Notes: generated by a model not told the origin, from the letters alone. A stretch of DNA of 7,172 bases from Bryobacterales bacterium (GCA_003132865.1 PKYZ01000402.1:1-7172), one strand, 5' to 3'. Positions 1-6,694 are shown, counted from the stretch's first letter. Numbers and translations are program-made.

Positions 1-2
1 TT

Positions 3-353
3 CGTCAGATTCTCGCTCAGAGTTGGTGTGTTTCCGAATGGGCAAGCTTTCGGGAGCGGGAACGCCGGCTCAATATGCAGTCCCATGGCTTGATCGCGCC
101 CATGAGGTTTCACGACGGTGAGCACTTCCCGGAAGAGGCCCGATCTGTTCAGTGGCTGGACGTTGCGCAATACACTTCGACGGCACCGGCTTTCTTGACT
201 AGCGCCAGGGCCATTGACCTTGAGGATTTGTTGAAGGGATTTGCAAAGCAGATCGCACATACGATTCGCGACGCTCCACCATTCCAGCCGGATTGGCCTG
301 TGGTGGAAGCGCAGGCCCTCGCGGTTCCAAAGATTGGATTAGCGAGACTATGA
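3..353 (+). CDS. TIR-domain protein, C-terminal part (5' end outside window)
   Basis: The reading frame is open from the left edge, so this is the 3' part of a longer gene; 116 residues are visible. They begin with S-W-C-V-S-E-W, the typical S-x-W-C-x-x-E-W block of TIR domains. In NAD-cleaving TIRs the glutamate of this block is catalytic, and it is present here (codon 36-38). Next come an R-F-H-D-G-x-x-F-P stretch and an A-P-P-F-x-P-D-W-P tail, which I associate with bacterial TIR proteins encoded beside MinD-like ATPases. The ATG at 75 lies inside the domain and is not the start. The stop codon overlaps the start of the ATPase gene (ATGA, 350-353), so the two are probably translationally coupled. 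The likely role is an effector that degrades NAD or signals through a NAD product. The substrate, the N-terminal half and any further domain cannot be seen. Confidence 0.82.
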   Translation, partial: RQILAQSWCVSEWASFRERERRLNMQSHGLIAPMRFHDGEHFPEEARSVQWLDVAQYTSTAPAFLTSARAIDLEDLLKGFAKQIAHTIRDAPPFQPDWPVVEAQALAVPKIGLARL

Positions 354-2071
354 TCCCATCGTCCAACGGCGGGGAACGCGGTGTCATCTACACCTTCTAC
401 TCCTTCAAGGGAGGCGTGGGGCGCTCGATGGCGTTGGCTAATGCCGCGGCCTTGCTCGCAAAATGGGGTTATTCCGTGCTCGTGGTGGACTGGGATGTCG
501 AGGCGCCGGGAATGGAGCGCTTCTTCGCCCACGATAACCCTGGAATCGAGCGACTTCGGGCGGACAAGCCAGGCATTGTGGATCTGGTGAAGGCCAAGGG
601 CGACGGAAAGCCTTTGCGATGGCACGACTGTCTGATTGAAGTCAAGATCGGGGCGGATTCTTCGCACTTGTCATTACTGACGGCTGGCCGAAGTGGCGAG
701 GACTATACTAGCCGGCTGCACGCCCTCAATTTTCCTGAGCTCTTCGACAAACATGAACTTGGTTCTTACATAGAGGAACTGCGGAACGAGTGGGCCGAAG
801 ATTACAATTTCGTGCTGGTGGACAGCCGTACGGGCGTCACCGACATCGGTGGGATATGCACAGTCCATTTGGCAGATGTGCTCGTGCTGCTTTTCACGAC
901 AACCGAGTCGAGCACAGAGGGCGCGCTGGAGATTCTGGAACGTGCAAGGAAGGCGCAGGAACGCCTTCCGCGGGACCGCAAGCGCCTTTTTGCGGTGCCG
1001 GTACCGGCGAGAGACGAGAGCCGCACGGAATACGAGAAAGCAGCACAGTGGAAGGACAGATTTGCGGGGCGATTCGGCGAGCTTTATCGCGATTGGCTGC
1101 CAAGCGGAATAAAGCCGCGGGATGCCATCGAGATGCTCCGCATCCCATACGTGCCGTACTGGAGCTTTGGCGAACAGTTGCCGGCAATTGAAGAAGGAAC
1201 GGGCGATCCGAGTAGTATTGGCCGTGCCTACGAGATCTTGGCGCGAATCCTCGCGACGCGTCTCGACTGGTACAAGGCGCTGGAGGGCCAGGATCCCGCC
1301 CCACCACCGACTGCAAGACCGCACCAGCCGGACCCTGATTGGCTCAGACGGCACTCGTTAGCTGCGATGGAACATCTGTTGGGCTCCGGGCTGCCGGGGT
1401 TCATGGAGGCTTCACATTTTTGTCCGGACGGGCGCCTCGAAAAGAATCAACGGGACCTGCTTTCAGCAGCAAGGCAGGCCCAAGTAGCCTTGACGGGATG
1501 GCCTATTGGAATCGTTGTGGACGGTAACGACCAGTCTCGGCCTCAGCCAACTAACGAGGGCATTCTCGCGATTGTGGCAGCCCAGTTCCCATCATCCCCC
1601 TTTCCGCGGCACAGTTTCGATTACTGGACGCTCAGTAAGGGCGGCGACTTCTACACCCTGAGGTCACTCACGGAGGACAAACTCGATGAAGACCGCGCGC
1701 GTAAGGTCATCTACTTTGACGTGCGCATCGTTCGTGCGATGGAAGTAATACTGCATTGCGCCAACCTTTACAAGGCGCTGGGGACCGACCCGAACGCTCA
1801 GGTCGACTTGAGAGTATGGTACGGCGGTCTTCGTGATCGTCAGTTGACATCATCCTCGATCCGGTGGATCGACTATCACGGCAAAAATGTCTATGACAAC
1901 GAAGTCAGCGTCGCACCGTTTCGGTTTCGCCTTGGAGCGATCGATAAGGAGATCGTTTCCTTGGTCAAGAAACTGTGCGCCCCACTGTTCATGATCTTCG
2001 ACTACACGGAGATTCCCGACGAGGTATACGACCAGGTTATAACGGACTTCGTCAAAGGGCGTCACAGCTAG
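350..2071 (+). CDS. MinD/ParA-like P-loop ATPase with long C-terminal domain, TIR-associated
   Basis: A 573-residue protein. I chose the ATG at 350, which overlaps the TIR stop, over an in-frame TTG at 293 that would add 19 unconserved residues. The N-terminal half (about 1-310) is a SIMIBI ATPase: deviant Walker A K-G-G-V-G-R-S at 20-26, Walker A' D-W-D-V-E-A-P-G at 47-54, and Walker B around F-V-L-V-D-S-R-T-G at 154-162. The Y-S-F-K-G-G-V-G-R-S/A-L-A-N style is that of conflict-system MinD-like ATPases rather than chromosome-partition ParA. A proline-rich linker (about 311-325) leads to a C-terminal domain (about 326-573) with T-G-W-P-I-G at 382-387, D-Y-W at 424-426, Y-F-D-V-R-I at 455-460, W-Y-G-G-L-R-D-R at 490-497 and C-A-P-L-F at 543-547. 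From memory it resembles a C-terminal region found in some Schlafen/AlbA_2-type proteins; this is unverified. I infer that the ATPase senses or switches the upstream TIR effector. Confidence 0.9.
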   Translation: MIPSSNGGERGVIYTFYSFKGGVGRSMALANAAALLAKWGYSVLVVDWDVEAPGMERFFAHDNPGIERLRADKPGIVDLVKAKGDGKPLRWHDCLIEVKIGADSSHLSLLTAGRSGEDYTSRLHALNFPELFDKHELGSYIEELRNEWAEDYNFVLVDSRTGVTDIGGICTVHLADVLVLLFTTTESSTEGALEILERARKAQERLPRDRKRLFAVPVPARDESRTEYEKAAQWKDRFAGRFGELYRDWLPSGIKPRDAIEMLRIPYVPYWSFGEQLPAIEEGTGDPSSIGRAYEILARILATRLDWYKALEGQDPAPPPTARPHQPDPDWLRRHSLAAMEHLLGSGLPGFMEASHFCPDGRLEKNQRDLLSAARQAQVALTGWPIGIVVDGNDQSRPQPTNEGILAIVAAQFPSSPFPRHSFDYWTLSKGGDFYTLRSLTEDKLDEDRARKVIYFDVRIVRAMEVILHCANLYKALGTDPNAQVDLRVWYGGLRDRQLTSSSIRWIDYHGKNVYDNEVSVAPFRFRLGAIDKEIVSLVKKLCAPLFMIFDYTEIPDEVYDQVITDFVKGRHS

Positions 2072-2212
2072 CCCGAATTGGGGGGCGGTCCCTGCGATAC
2101 GCAGGCGCACAGGCCAAGTGCTACAGGGACCTAAAATCGCTGGGGCCAAAAAGCCGTATTCCGGTAATGGCCCTTACGCGTGTCATAATGGTCGAGCCAA
2201 GGGTAACGCCAG
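2072..2212 (+). other. Structured spacer between ATPase and MmcQ-like genes
   Basis: This 141-base gap has no convincing gene. It contains a perfect 8-bp inverted repeat (GGTCCCTG at 2087-2094 and CAGGGACC at 2124-2131). A competing tight hairpin, CCTGCG-ATA-CGCAGG, lies at 2091-2105. A 6-bp pair, GGGCCA and TGGCCC, lies at 2143-2148 and 2168-2173. None is followed by a T-run, so an intrinsic terminator is not supported. A CATAAT hexamer at 2184-2189 could be a -10 element for the next gene, but I see no good -35 box. Confidence 0.35.
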
Positions 2213-2554
2213 ATGAACATCGAATGGGTGCGCCGCTACTGCATGTCTCTGCCTCACGCCACCGAGATGCTGCAGTGGGGCGCCCTGGTTTTCAAGGTCG
2301 GCGGCAAGGTGTTCGCCGTCCTGGCGCTGGAGCCGGCCAAGACTTGGCTGTCGTTCAAATGCCAGCCCGAGGAGTTTGTTGAGTTAGTCGAGCGGCCCGG
2401 CATCAACCAGGCGCCGTACTTCGCGCGCAATCAATGGGTCGCGCTGGAGACGGAAGACGCGCTGAGTGCAGCGGAGCTCAAGCGCCTGGTTCGGGTGTCC
2501 TACAACCTCGTGCTGGAGAAGTTGCCAAAGAAGATCCGCGCGGGTTTGCTATGA
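2213..2554 (+). CDS. MmcQ/YjbR-family protein
   Basis: A 113-residue protein, the usual size for this family (formerly DUF419, a small CyaY-like fold). Family blocks are seen in order: W-V-R-R-Y-C near the N terminus, S-L-P-H-A-T-E at 12-18, W-G-A-L-V-F-K-V-G-G-K, then F-K-C-Q-P-E-E-F, A-P-Y-F-A-R-N-Q-W-V and a C-terminal L-P-K-K-I-R. The ATG at 2213 has a good ribosome site, AAGGG at 2199-2203, nine bases upstream. Family members are often called DNA-binding, but a specific function is generally not known and none should be inferred here. It lies on the same strand as the MFS gene, 40 bases upstream of it, so cotranscription is possible. It shows no obvious functional link to the TIR/ATPase pair. 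Confidence 0.92.
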   Translation: MNIEWVRRYCMSLPHATEMLQWGALVFKVGGKVFAVLALEPAKTWLSFKCQPEEFVELVERPGINQAPYFARNQWVALETEDALSAAELKRLVRVSYNLVLEKLPKKIRAGLL

Positions 2555-2592
2555 TGGTTGAAACCAGTTAAGACCTGACGGGGTTTCCACCA
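2555..2592 (+). promoter_or_regulatory. Inverted repeat over the MFS translation start region
   Basis: TGGTTGAAACC at 2555-2565 pairs with GGTTTCCACCA at 2582-2592, with 10 of 11 positions complementary and a 16-base loop. It begins one base after the MmcQ-like stop codon and ends two bases before the MFS ATG. The only G-rich candidate ribosome site (ACGGGG, about 2578-2583) is partly inside the 3' arm. It could limit MFS translation or protect an mRNA end. There is no T-run, so it is not a normal terminator. The role is inference. Confidence 0.4.
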
Positions 2593-2594
2593 GC

Positions 2595-3836
2595 ATGGCC
2601 AGTCCTACGCCACAACTGACCTTTCGCGACGTATTGAAGATCCGCGCCGTGCGGCGGCTGTGGCTCGCCCAGCTCGTCAGTATCTTCGGGGACTTCCTGG
2701 CGATCTTCGCCGTGTTCAGTCTTGTAACATTTCAACTGCACGGCACTCCCACGCAGGTCAGCATGATCCTGGTCGCCTACATGCTGCCGCTGGCCGTGGT
2801 CAGCCCTCTGGCCGGCGTGTTCGTCGATAAGTGGAATGTGAAATGGACCATGGTCGCGAGCGATCTTGTGCGCGGCGCTCTCGTCCTGGTGCTGGTGTTC
2901 GTGCGCGACCTCAACGCCATATACTTCATCTTTCTGGCGCTCAGCACCGTGTCCAGCTTCTTCGTGCCCGCGCAATCGGTGGCCGTCCGCGCGCTGGCGC
3001 CGGCCGCCGGATTGCTGGCCGTCAATGGGCTGATGTCGCAAGCAGTGCAAGGATCGCAGATCATCAGTCCGGCCATTGCGGGCCTGCTGGTCCAGTGGTT
3101 CGGCGCCAACGCCTGCTTCCTTTTCGATAGCTTCAGCTTCTTCTTCTCCGCCGCCATGGTGATGACGCTCGCCATTCACCGCGTGCCCTCGCCCGGCGCG
3201 CCCGCCAGTTCGGTGCTGTCCTCCATGCGCCAGGGATTCAGCTTCATCTTCACGCATGCCGCAATCTCGTTCGTGATTCTTGCCATGACCGCCGGCATGT
3301 TCGCGGTCCGCTGCTTCGGCGCGCTGCTCTCCGTTTACGTGCGCGACGTGCTGCTTTCGAACGCGGCTCTGTTCGGCACCCTGAACTCGCTGATCGGCAT
3401 CGGCATGATAACCGGCACGCAATTCCTGCATCGGGTGGCCTCCCGCGTTCCGCAACAGTTCCTGGTGGTTTACGGCCTCGGCGGGATGGGCGTGGCGGTT
3501 CTCATCACGGCTCTGTTTGGCAAGGTTGCCACCACCGCCATCGGGATGCTGGGGTTGGGCTTCTGCGCCGCTTTCATCATGGTTCCCTCGCAAACGCTGC
3601 TGCAGCAGGAGACGCCGCACGCGTTGCTCGGCCGCGTCAGCAGCAGCCTCATGTCGCTGCTGGCCATGTCGCAGGTGCTGGCCATGTTTGTGGCCGGTCC
3701 GGTGGCGCAGCAGTTGGGCATTCGCCGACTCTATTTCGGGAGCGCCGCCATGTTGGGGATCGTCGGCGCAGTAGGATATGCTTGGCTCCGTAAGGCCAAG
3801 GAGAACCCATGTCTCGAAACGTCTCAACCTTCCTGA
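2595..3836 (+). CDS. MFS transporter (MFS_3 / EntS-like exporter type)
   Basis: A 413-residue inner-membrane protein with about twelve hydrophobic segments in two halves separated by a polar central loop near residues 195-210 (H-R-V-P-S-P-G-A-P). The N terminus has the R-R-L-W-L-A-Q-L-V-S style of this group. Loop 2-3 carries an MFS motif A version, G-V-F-V-D-K-W, at 74-80, with the conserved aspartate at 78. The overall pattern fits the proton-coupled exporter branch that includes the enterobactin exporter EntS and macrolide exporters. The substrate cannot be read from sequence. The start at 2595 has only a weak ribosome site inside a possible hairpin. The gene's 3' end overlaps the secreted GDSL hydrolase gene by 28 bases, so the two are likely expressed together; a shared substrate is possible but speculative. 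Confidence 0.92.
   Translation: MASPTPQLTFRDVLKIRAVRRLWLAQLVSIFGDFLAIFAVFSLVTFQLHGTPTQVSMILVAYMLPLAVVSPLAGVFVDKWNVKWTMVASDLVRGALVLVLVFVRDLNAIYFIFLALSTVSSFFVPAQSVAVRALAPAAGLLAVNGLMSQAVQGSQIISPAIAGLLVQWFGANACFLFDSFSFFFSAAMVMTLAIHRVPSPGAPASSVLSSMRQGFSFIFTHAAISFVILAMTAGMFAVRCFGALLSVYVRDVLLSNAALFGTLNSLIGIGMITGTQFLHRVASRVPQQFLVVYGLGGMGVAVLITALFGKVATTAIGMLGLGFCAAFIMVPSQTLLQQETPHALLGRVSSSLMSLLAMSQVLAMFVAGPVAQQLGIRRLYFGSAAMLGIVGAVGYAWLRKAKENPCLETSQPS
3798..3803 (+). promoter_or_regulatory. Strong ribosome binding site inside the MFS gene
   Basis: AAGGAG lies five bases before the ATG at 3809. It fixes the start of the GDSL gene within the end of the MFS coding sequence and makes the 28-base overlap credible. 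Confidence 0.75.
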
Positions 3837-4567
3837 TCCCGCTGTTGCTGTTGCCGGCCGCGGCACGGTGCCAGTTGGTGGAGGAATACAATCCGCCCAA
3901 GGCCAACTGCTGCCTGGCGGGTTTCGCACATAGTCTCGCCGACCAGCTTCAGGACTGGAATCAGCTCGGGCGCTATCATCAGGACAATGAACGCTTGAAG
4001 GCGCAGCCCGCCGATTCGCGCCGCGTCGTTTTTCTGGGCGATTCCATCACCGACGGTTGGAAGCTGGCGCAATCCTTTCCGGACAAGCCCTATGTGAACC
4101 GCGGCATCGGCGGTCAGACGACTCCGCAGATGTTGGTGCGCATGTATCCGGACGTGATCGACCTGAAGCCCGCCGCGCTCATTATCCTGGCCGGCACTAA
4201 CGATATCTCTCACAACACTGGCCCCGAGACCATCACGATGATCCAGGAAGACTTTCAGGCTGTGACCGAGTTGGCCCAGGCTCACGGCATCAAGGTGATT
4301 CTCTGCTCGCTGACGCCGGTCAGCGATTACACGAAATACAAGCAGACCGGCTCGCGCCCGCCGGCCGATATCCTGAAACTGAACGCGTGGCTGCGAGAGT
4401 ACGCTGCCAAGGTGCACGCTGTATTTGCGGATTACTACGCAGCGACGGTCGATGACAAGGGTATGTTGCGCGAGGGTTACTCGGATGACGGGCTGCATCC
4501 TAACCTGAAAGGCTACGAGTTACTCGCGCCCGTGGCCGAGTCAGCTATCGAGAAGGCGCTGCAGTAA
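3809..4567 (+). CDS. Secreted SGNH/GDSL-type hydrolase
   Basis: A 252-residue protein with an N-terminal signal peptide: M-S-R-N, a leucine-rich core to about residue 16, then A-A-A-R-C-Q. The arginine before the cysteine makes a lipobox unlikely, so it is probably exported by Sec and released, or periplasmic. All four SGNH blocks are present: G-D-S-I with nucleophile Ser79, the N-R-G-I-G-G-Q-T block with an oxyanion glycine (97-104), G-T-N-D with Asn131, and D-G-L-H-P with Asp227 and His230. It should therefore be an active esterase or acyl/acetyl hydrolase. Family substrates include acetylated sugars, platelet-activating-factor-like lipids and other esters, and the sequence does not pick one. 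The start has a strong AAGGAG site and lies inside the MFS gene. The 3' end overlaps the oppositely oriented DUF309 gene. Confidence 0.95.
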   Translation: MSRNVSTFLIPLLLLPAAARCQLVEEYNPPKANCCLAGFAHSLADQLQDWNQLGRYHQDNERLKAQPADSRRVVFLGDSITDGWKLAQSFPDKPYVNRGIGGQTTPQMLVRMYPDVIDLKPAALIILAGTNDISHNTGPETITMIQEDFQAVTELAQAHGIKVILCSLTPVSDYTKYKQTGSRPPADILKLNAWLREYAAKVHAVFADYYAATVDDKGMLREGYSDDGLHPNLKGYELLAPVAESAIEKALQ

Positions 4568-4927
4568 CATCCGCGGCGGCTCGGGCGTCTCGCCCGCCAG
4601 GATGCGCCGCAGGCACGCCTGGCCTTCCCGGTGAAGGGTGGCCGTATCCACGCCTTCGTAGAGCGGCAGATAGCGTTCGATCTTGCGCAGAGCTTTGCGC
4701 AACTGCCGCTCGGCGCCCAACGGATTGCGCCGCTGCTGATGATAGAACGCCACGGCGAAGTGGATCAGGGCCTGCAGAAACAGCCGGTGCGGGCCGCGCA
4801 GGGGCGTCCACAGTTCTTCCAACACTTCGTGACACTCGAAAAACTCGCCTGCGCGGTATAGCTCGATGCCGCGAAGGTAAAGCGGCTCGCGCGCCAGGGT
4901 CACCGAGTCTGCTGCGCTTTGTACCAT
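4541..4927 (-). CDS. DUF309 domain protein
   Basis: A 128-residue, mostly helical protein. The DUF309 signature is clear: G-I-E-L-Y-R-A-G-E-F-F-E-C-H-E-V-L-E-E-L-W at about 20-40, followed by an L-Q-A-L-I-H-F-A-V-A-F-Y-H helix. The biochemical role of the family is unknown; the conserved E/H residues could bind a metal or small ligand, which is only a guess. It is the last gene of the leftward operon. The ATG at 4927 overlaps the end of the epimerase gene by 28 bases. An alternative GTG at 4903 would overlap the epimerase stop as GTGA and give 120 residues. Neither has a good ribosome site, so the start is uncertain. The 3' end overlaps the GDSL gene tail-to-tail. Confidence 0.88.
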   Translation of the reverse strand: MVQSAADSVTLAREPLYLRGIELYRAGEFFECHEVLEELWTPLRGPHRLFLQALIHFAVAFYHQQRRNPLGAERQLRKALRKIERYLPLYEGVDTATLHREGQACLRRILAGETPEPPRMLLQRLLDS

Positions 4928-5844
4928 GCCAGTGTGAGCCGCAATCCCTCTTCAAAGGAAAATCGCGGCGCATGACCGAGATCGGCGACCGCGGACGCGA
5001 TATCGGCCTGCGAATCGTGCACGTCGCCGGGGCGCGGAGGGCCGTAATTCGCCGGAATTGTCACGCCCTCGATCTGCTGCACCAGGCGCCACGCCTCGTT
5101 TAGCGTGATGCGTCCGCCATTGCCGCCATTGTACAGTTTGCCCGAAACTCCCGGCGCGCGGGCCGCCTTCAGATTGAGATCCACCACATCGTCGACGTAG
5201 GTAAAGTCGCGGGATTGCTCGCCGTCTCCGAATATGGTCGGGGAGCGCCGCTCCACCACGGCTTTGATGAACAGCGACAGCACACCAGAATACTGACTGG
5301 AGGGATCCTGGCGCGGGCCGAAGACGTTGAAGTAGCGCAGTGACACGGTCTCGATTCCGAAAGTGGACGCGAAGACCTGGGCGTAGTATTCGCCGACGAG
5401 CTTTTGCAGCGCGTAGGGCGATTTTGGCCGGGGCGTCATGGTCTCGACTTTCGGGAGCACTTCGGTGTCGCCATACGCCGATGAAGACGCGGCGTAGACC
5501 ACGCGCCGGACGCCGCCGGACGCCGCAGCGCGCAGCACGTTGAACGTGCCGTCGATATTGATTTCGTGCGACGGGACGGGATCGTCGATGGAGCGGGGCA
5601 CCGACGGGATGGCAGCTTCGTGAAAGACCACGTCGGCGCCACTTAGAATGGGGACGATCTCTTCGTAGCTGCGAATGTCGGTGCGTTGTAAATCGATGGC
5701 GGAACGGACTTCGTCGAGGTTCTCCTCGTGGCCGGTGAGGAAGTTATCGAGCACCACGACCTGGCGCGCGCCTCCCCGCAGCAGACCCCGCACAATGGCG
5801 GAGCCGATGAAGCCCGCGCCTCCGGTGACAACGTATTTGCTCAT
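4900..5844 (-). CDS. NAD-dependent nucleotide-sugar 4-epimerase (extended SDR)
   Basis: A 314-residue, full-length extended SDR. It has the T-G-G-A-G-F-I-G dinucleotide motif at 7-14, Asp33 for the NAD ribose, a catalytic serine in A-S-S-S-A-Y-G-D (119-126) and the Y-x-x-x-K pair Tyr144/Lys148. Also present are S-L-R-Y-F-N-V-F-G-P-R-Q-D-P and the C-terminal R-P-G-D-V block. It resembles UDP-GlcNAc 4-epimerases such as WbpP as well as GalE. At the position of E. coli GalE Tyr299 and human GALE Cys307 it has Ser278 (G-D-V-H-D-S), as I recall WbpP does; a small residue there leaves room for N-acetylated sugars. The likely reaction is interconversion of UDP-GlcNAc/GalNAc, or of a related UDP sugar, for cell-surface polysaccharide. 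Its ATG overlaps the upstream stop (ATGA), so translation is probably coupled. Confidence 0.94.
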   Translation of the reverse strand: MSKYVVTGGAGFIGSAIVRGLLRGGARQVVVLDNFLTGHEENLDEVRSAIDLQRTDIRSYEEIVPILSGADVVFHEAAIPSVPRSIDDPVPSHEINIDGTFNVLRAAASGGVRRVVYAASSSAYGDTEVLPKVETMTPRPKSPYALQKLVGEYYAQVFASTFGIETVSLRYFNVFGPRQDPSSQYSGVLSLFIKAVVERRSPTIFGDGEQSRDFTYVDDVVDLNLKAARAPGVSGKLYNGGNGGRITLNEAWRLVQQIEGVTIPANYGPPRPGDVHDSQADIASAVADLGHAPRFSFEEGLRLTLAWYKAQQTR

Positions 5845-6662
5845 TGGGTTTCCAGATGGCGCAATGACTCGCGGGCGATGGTTTCGGCGCCCGGAGCAAA
5901 GTCAAAAGCTTCGAGTGAGATCCAGCCGCCATATTCGCGGCGGCGCAAGACATCGAAGAGCGGCTTGAAATCGTAAGACCCGGTTCCGGGATGGCGGCCA
6001 TCCAGTTCGTTCACGTGTATGTGGCGGATCAGATCGTAGTAACGTTCGACCAGCGCGGCGTGCGGCTCGGTCTCGTCGATGGCATTGTGACAATCGAACA
6101 TGGTGCGGACGGCGGGGTGACCGATCTGGCGCACGAGAGCCGCGGCTTCGTCGAGCGAAGTGACCACATCACACTGGCCGAGCGGCAGCGCTTCCATCAG
6201 AATCGTGACCCCGCGTTGGCCGGCGTGCGGCGCGACAGCGGCCAAGCCTTCGACGAAGTGCCGGGTAGCATCCACGCGGCTGAGTCCGCCGGTGGTGGCG
6301 CGTTGCTTGGGCGAGCCGAAGACCAGGATGCCGTCCGGGCCCAGATCGGCGCAGAGGTCGATGAGATGGCGGATGTGTTGCCAGCTCCGGCAGCGGAGAT
6401 CGGCATCGGGCGTGGTGACGTGCAGGCCCTTGGGGCTGACCATGAGCCAGTGCAGGCCGACGAACTGCAAGCCCTCGGAGGCCATAATGTCGCGGCATTC
6501 GCGGCGTCCCGCGGGCGTGAGCGTTGCCGGATCTTCCGCCAGCGTGAACGGGGCGATCTCGATGCCGCTGTACCCGGCCTTACGGATTGCACGGCACGCG
6601 TCGGCGAAGGTCCAATTCTCGAAGACCTCGTTGCAGATGGCGTGGCGGAGGCGGTGCGGCAT
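5841..6662 (-). CDS. Sugar phosphate isomerase/epimerase family protein (TIM barrel)
   Basis: A 273-residue protein of the xylose-isomerase-like / AP-endonuclease-2 TIM-barrel superfamily. The four expected metal ligands can be placed: Glu157 (I-L-M-E-A), Asp190 (M-F-D-C-H-N), His216 (H-I-H-V-N-E) and Glu251 (I-S-L-E-A-F). This is the arrangement of ketose 3-epimerases, hydroxypyruvate isomerases and similar enzymes. G-I-E-I-A-P-F near residue 33 is the usual first-strand motif. No signal peptide is seen, so it is cytoplasmic. The substrate is unknown; being first in an operon with a nucleotide-sugar epimerase suggests sugar metabolism. The ATG at 6662 has no Shine-Dalgarno sequence, but TACAAT lies eight bases upstream, so the mRNA may be leaderless. 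Confidence 0.92.
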   Translation of the reverse strand: MPHRLRHAICNEVFENWTFADACRAIRKAGYSGIEIAPFTLAEDPATLTPAGRRECRDIMASEGLQFVGLHWLMVSPKGLHVTTPDADLRCRSWQHIRHLIDLCADLGPDGILVFGSPKQRATTGGLSRVDATRHFVEGLAAVAPHAGQRGVTILMEALPLGQCDVVTSLDEAAALVRQIGHPAVRTMFDCHNAIDETEPHAALVERYYDLIRHIHVNELDGRHPGTGSYDFKPLFDVLRRREYGGWISLEAFDFAPGAETIARESLRHLETQ

Positions 6663-6670
6663 GAAGTTCT

Positions 6671-6676
6671 ATTGTA
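6671..6676 (-). promoter_or_regulatory. Candidate -10 element for the leftward operon
   Basis: TACAAT on the - strand ends eight bases before the ATG at 6662. That would place the transcription start at or next to the start codon. No convincing -35 box is seen. Confidence 0.45.
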
Positions 6677-6682
6677 ATGTGT

Positions 6683-6688
6683 GACAAT
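6683..6688 (+). promoter_or_regulatory. Candidate -10 element for the DUF433 gene
   Basis: GACAAT on the + strand ends six bases before the ATG at 6695, consistent with a leaderless transcript. It mirrors the element on the other strand (ATTGT, eight bases, ACAAT). The symmetry might equally be a short operator. Confidence 0.4.
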
Positions 6689-6694
6689 CGAGTT

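Noticed and set aside
293..349. N-terminal extension of the ATPase from a TTG at 293
   Set aside because: It lies entirely within the TIR coding sequence and adds unconserved residues; the ATG at 350 overlaps the TIR stop as ATGA and sits at a normal distance from the Walker A motif.
2551..2571. Tiny reading frame ATG-ATG-GTT-GAA-ACC-AGT-TAA before the MFS gene
   Set aside because: Six codons overlapping a stop codon, with no ribosome site and no sign of a leader-peptide composition; chance is enough.
3809..3872. Lipoprotein signal for the GDSL hydrolase
   Set aside because: There is a cysteine at position 21, but it is preceded by arginine, which does not fit a lipobox; an ordinary Sec signal peptide is likelier.
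2568..3929. Long - strand open frame of 453 codons opposite the MFS and GDSL genes
   Set aside because: It encodes a low-complexity H/R/G/E/Q-rich product typical of the antisense of a GC-rich membrane-protein gene; both + strand genes have clear family motifs.
5991..6677. Long + strand open frame of 228 codons opposite the isomerase gene
   Set aside because: Shadow frame; the - strand product has all four metal ligands of its family and fits the operon.
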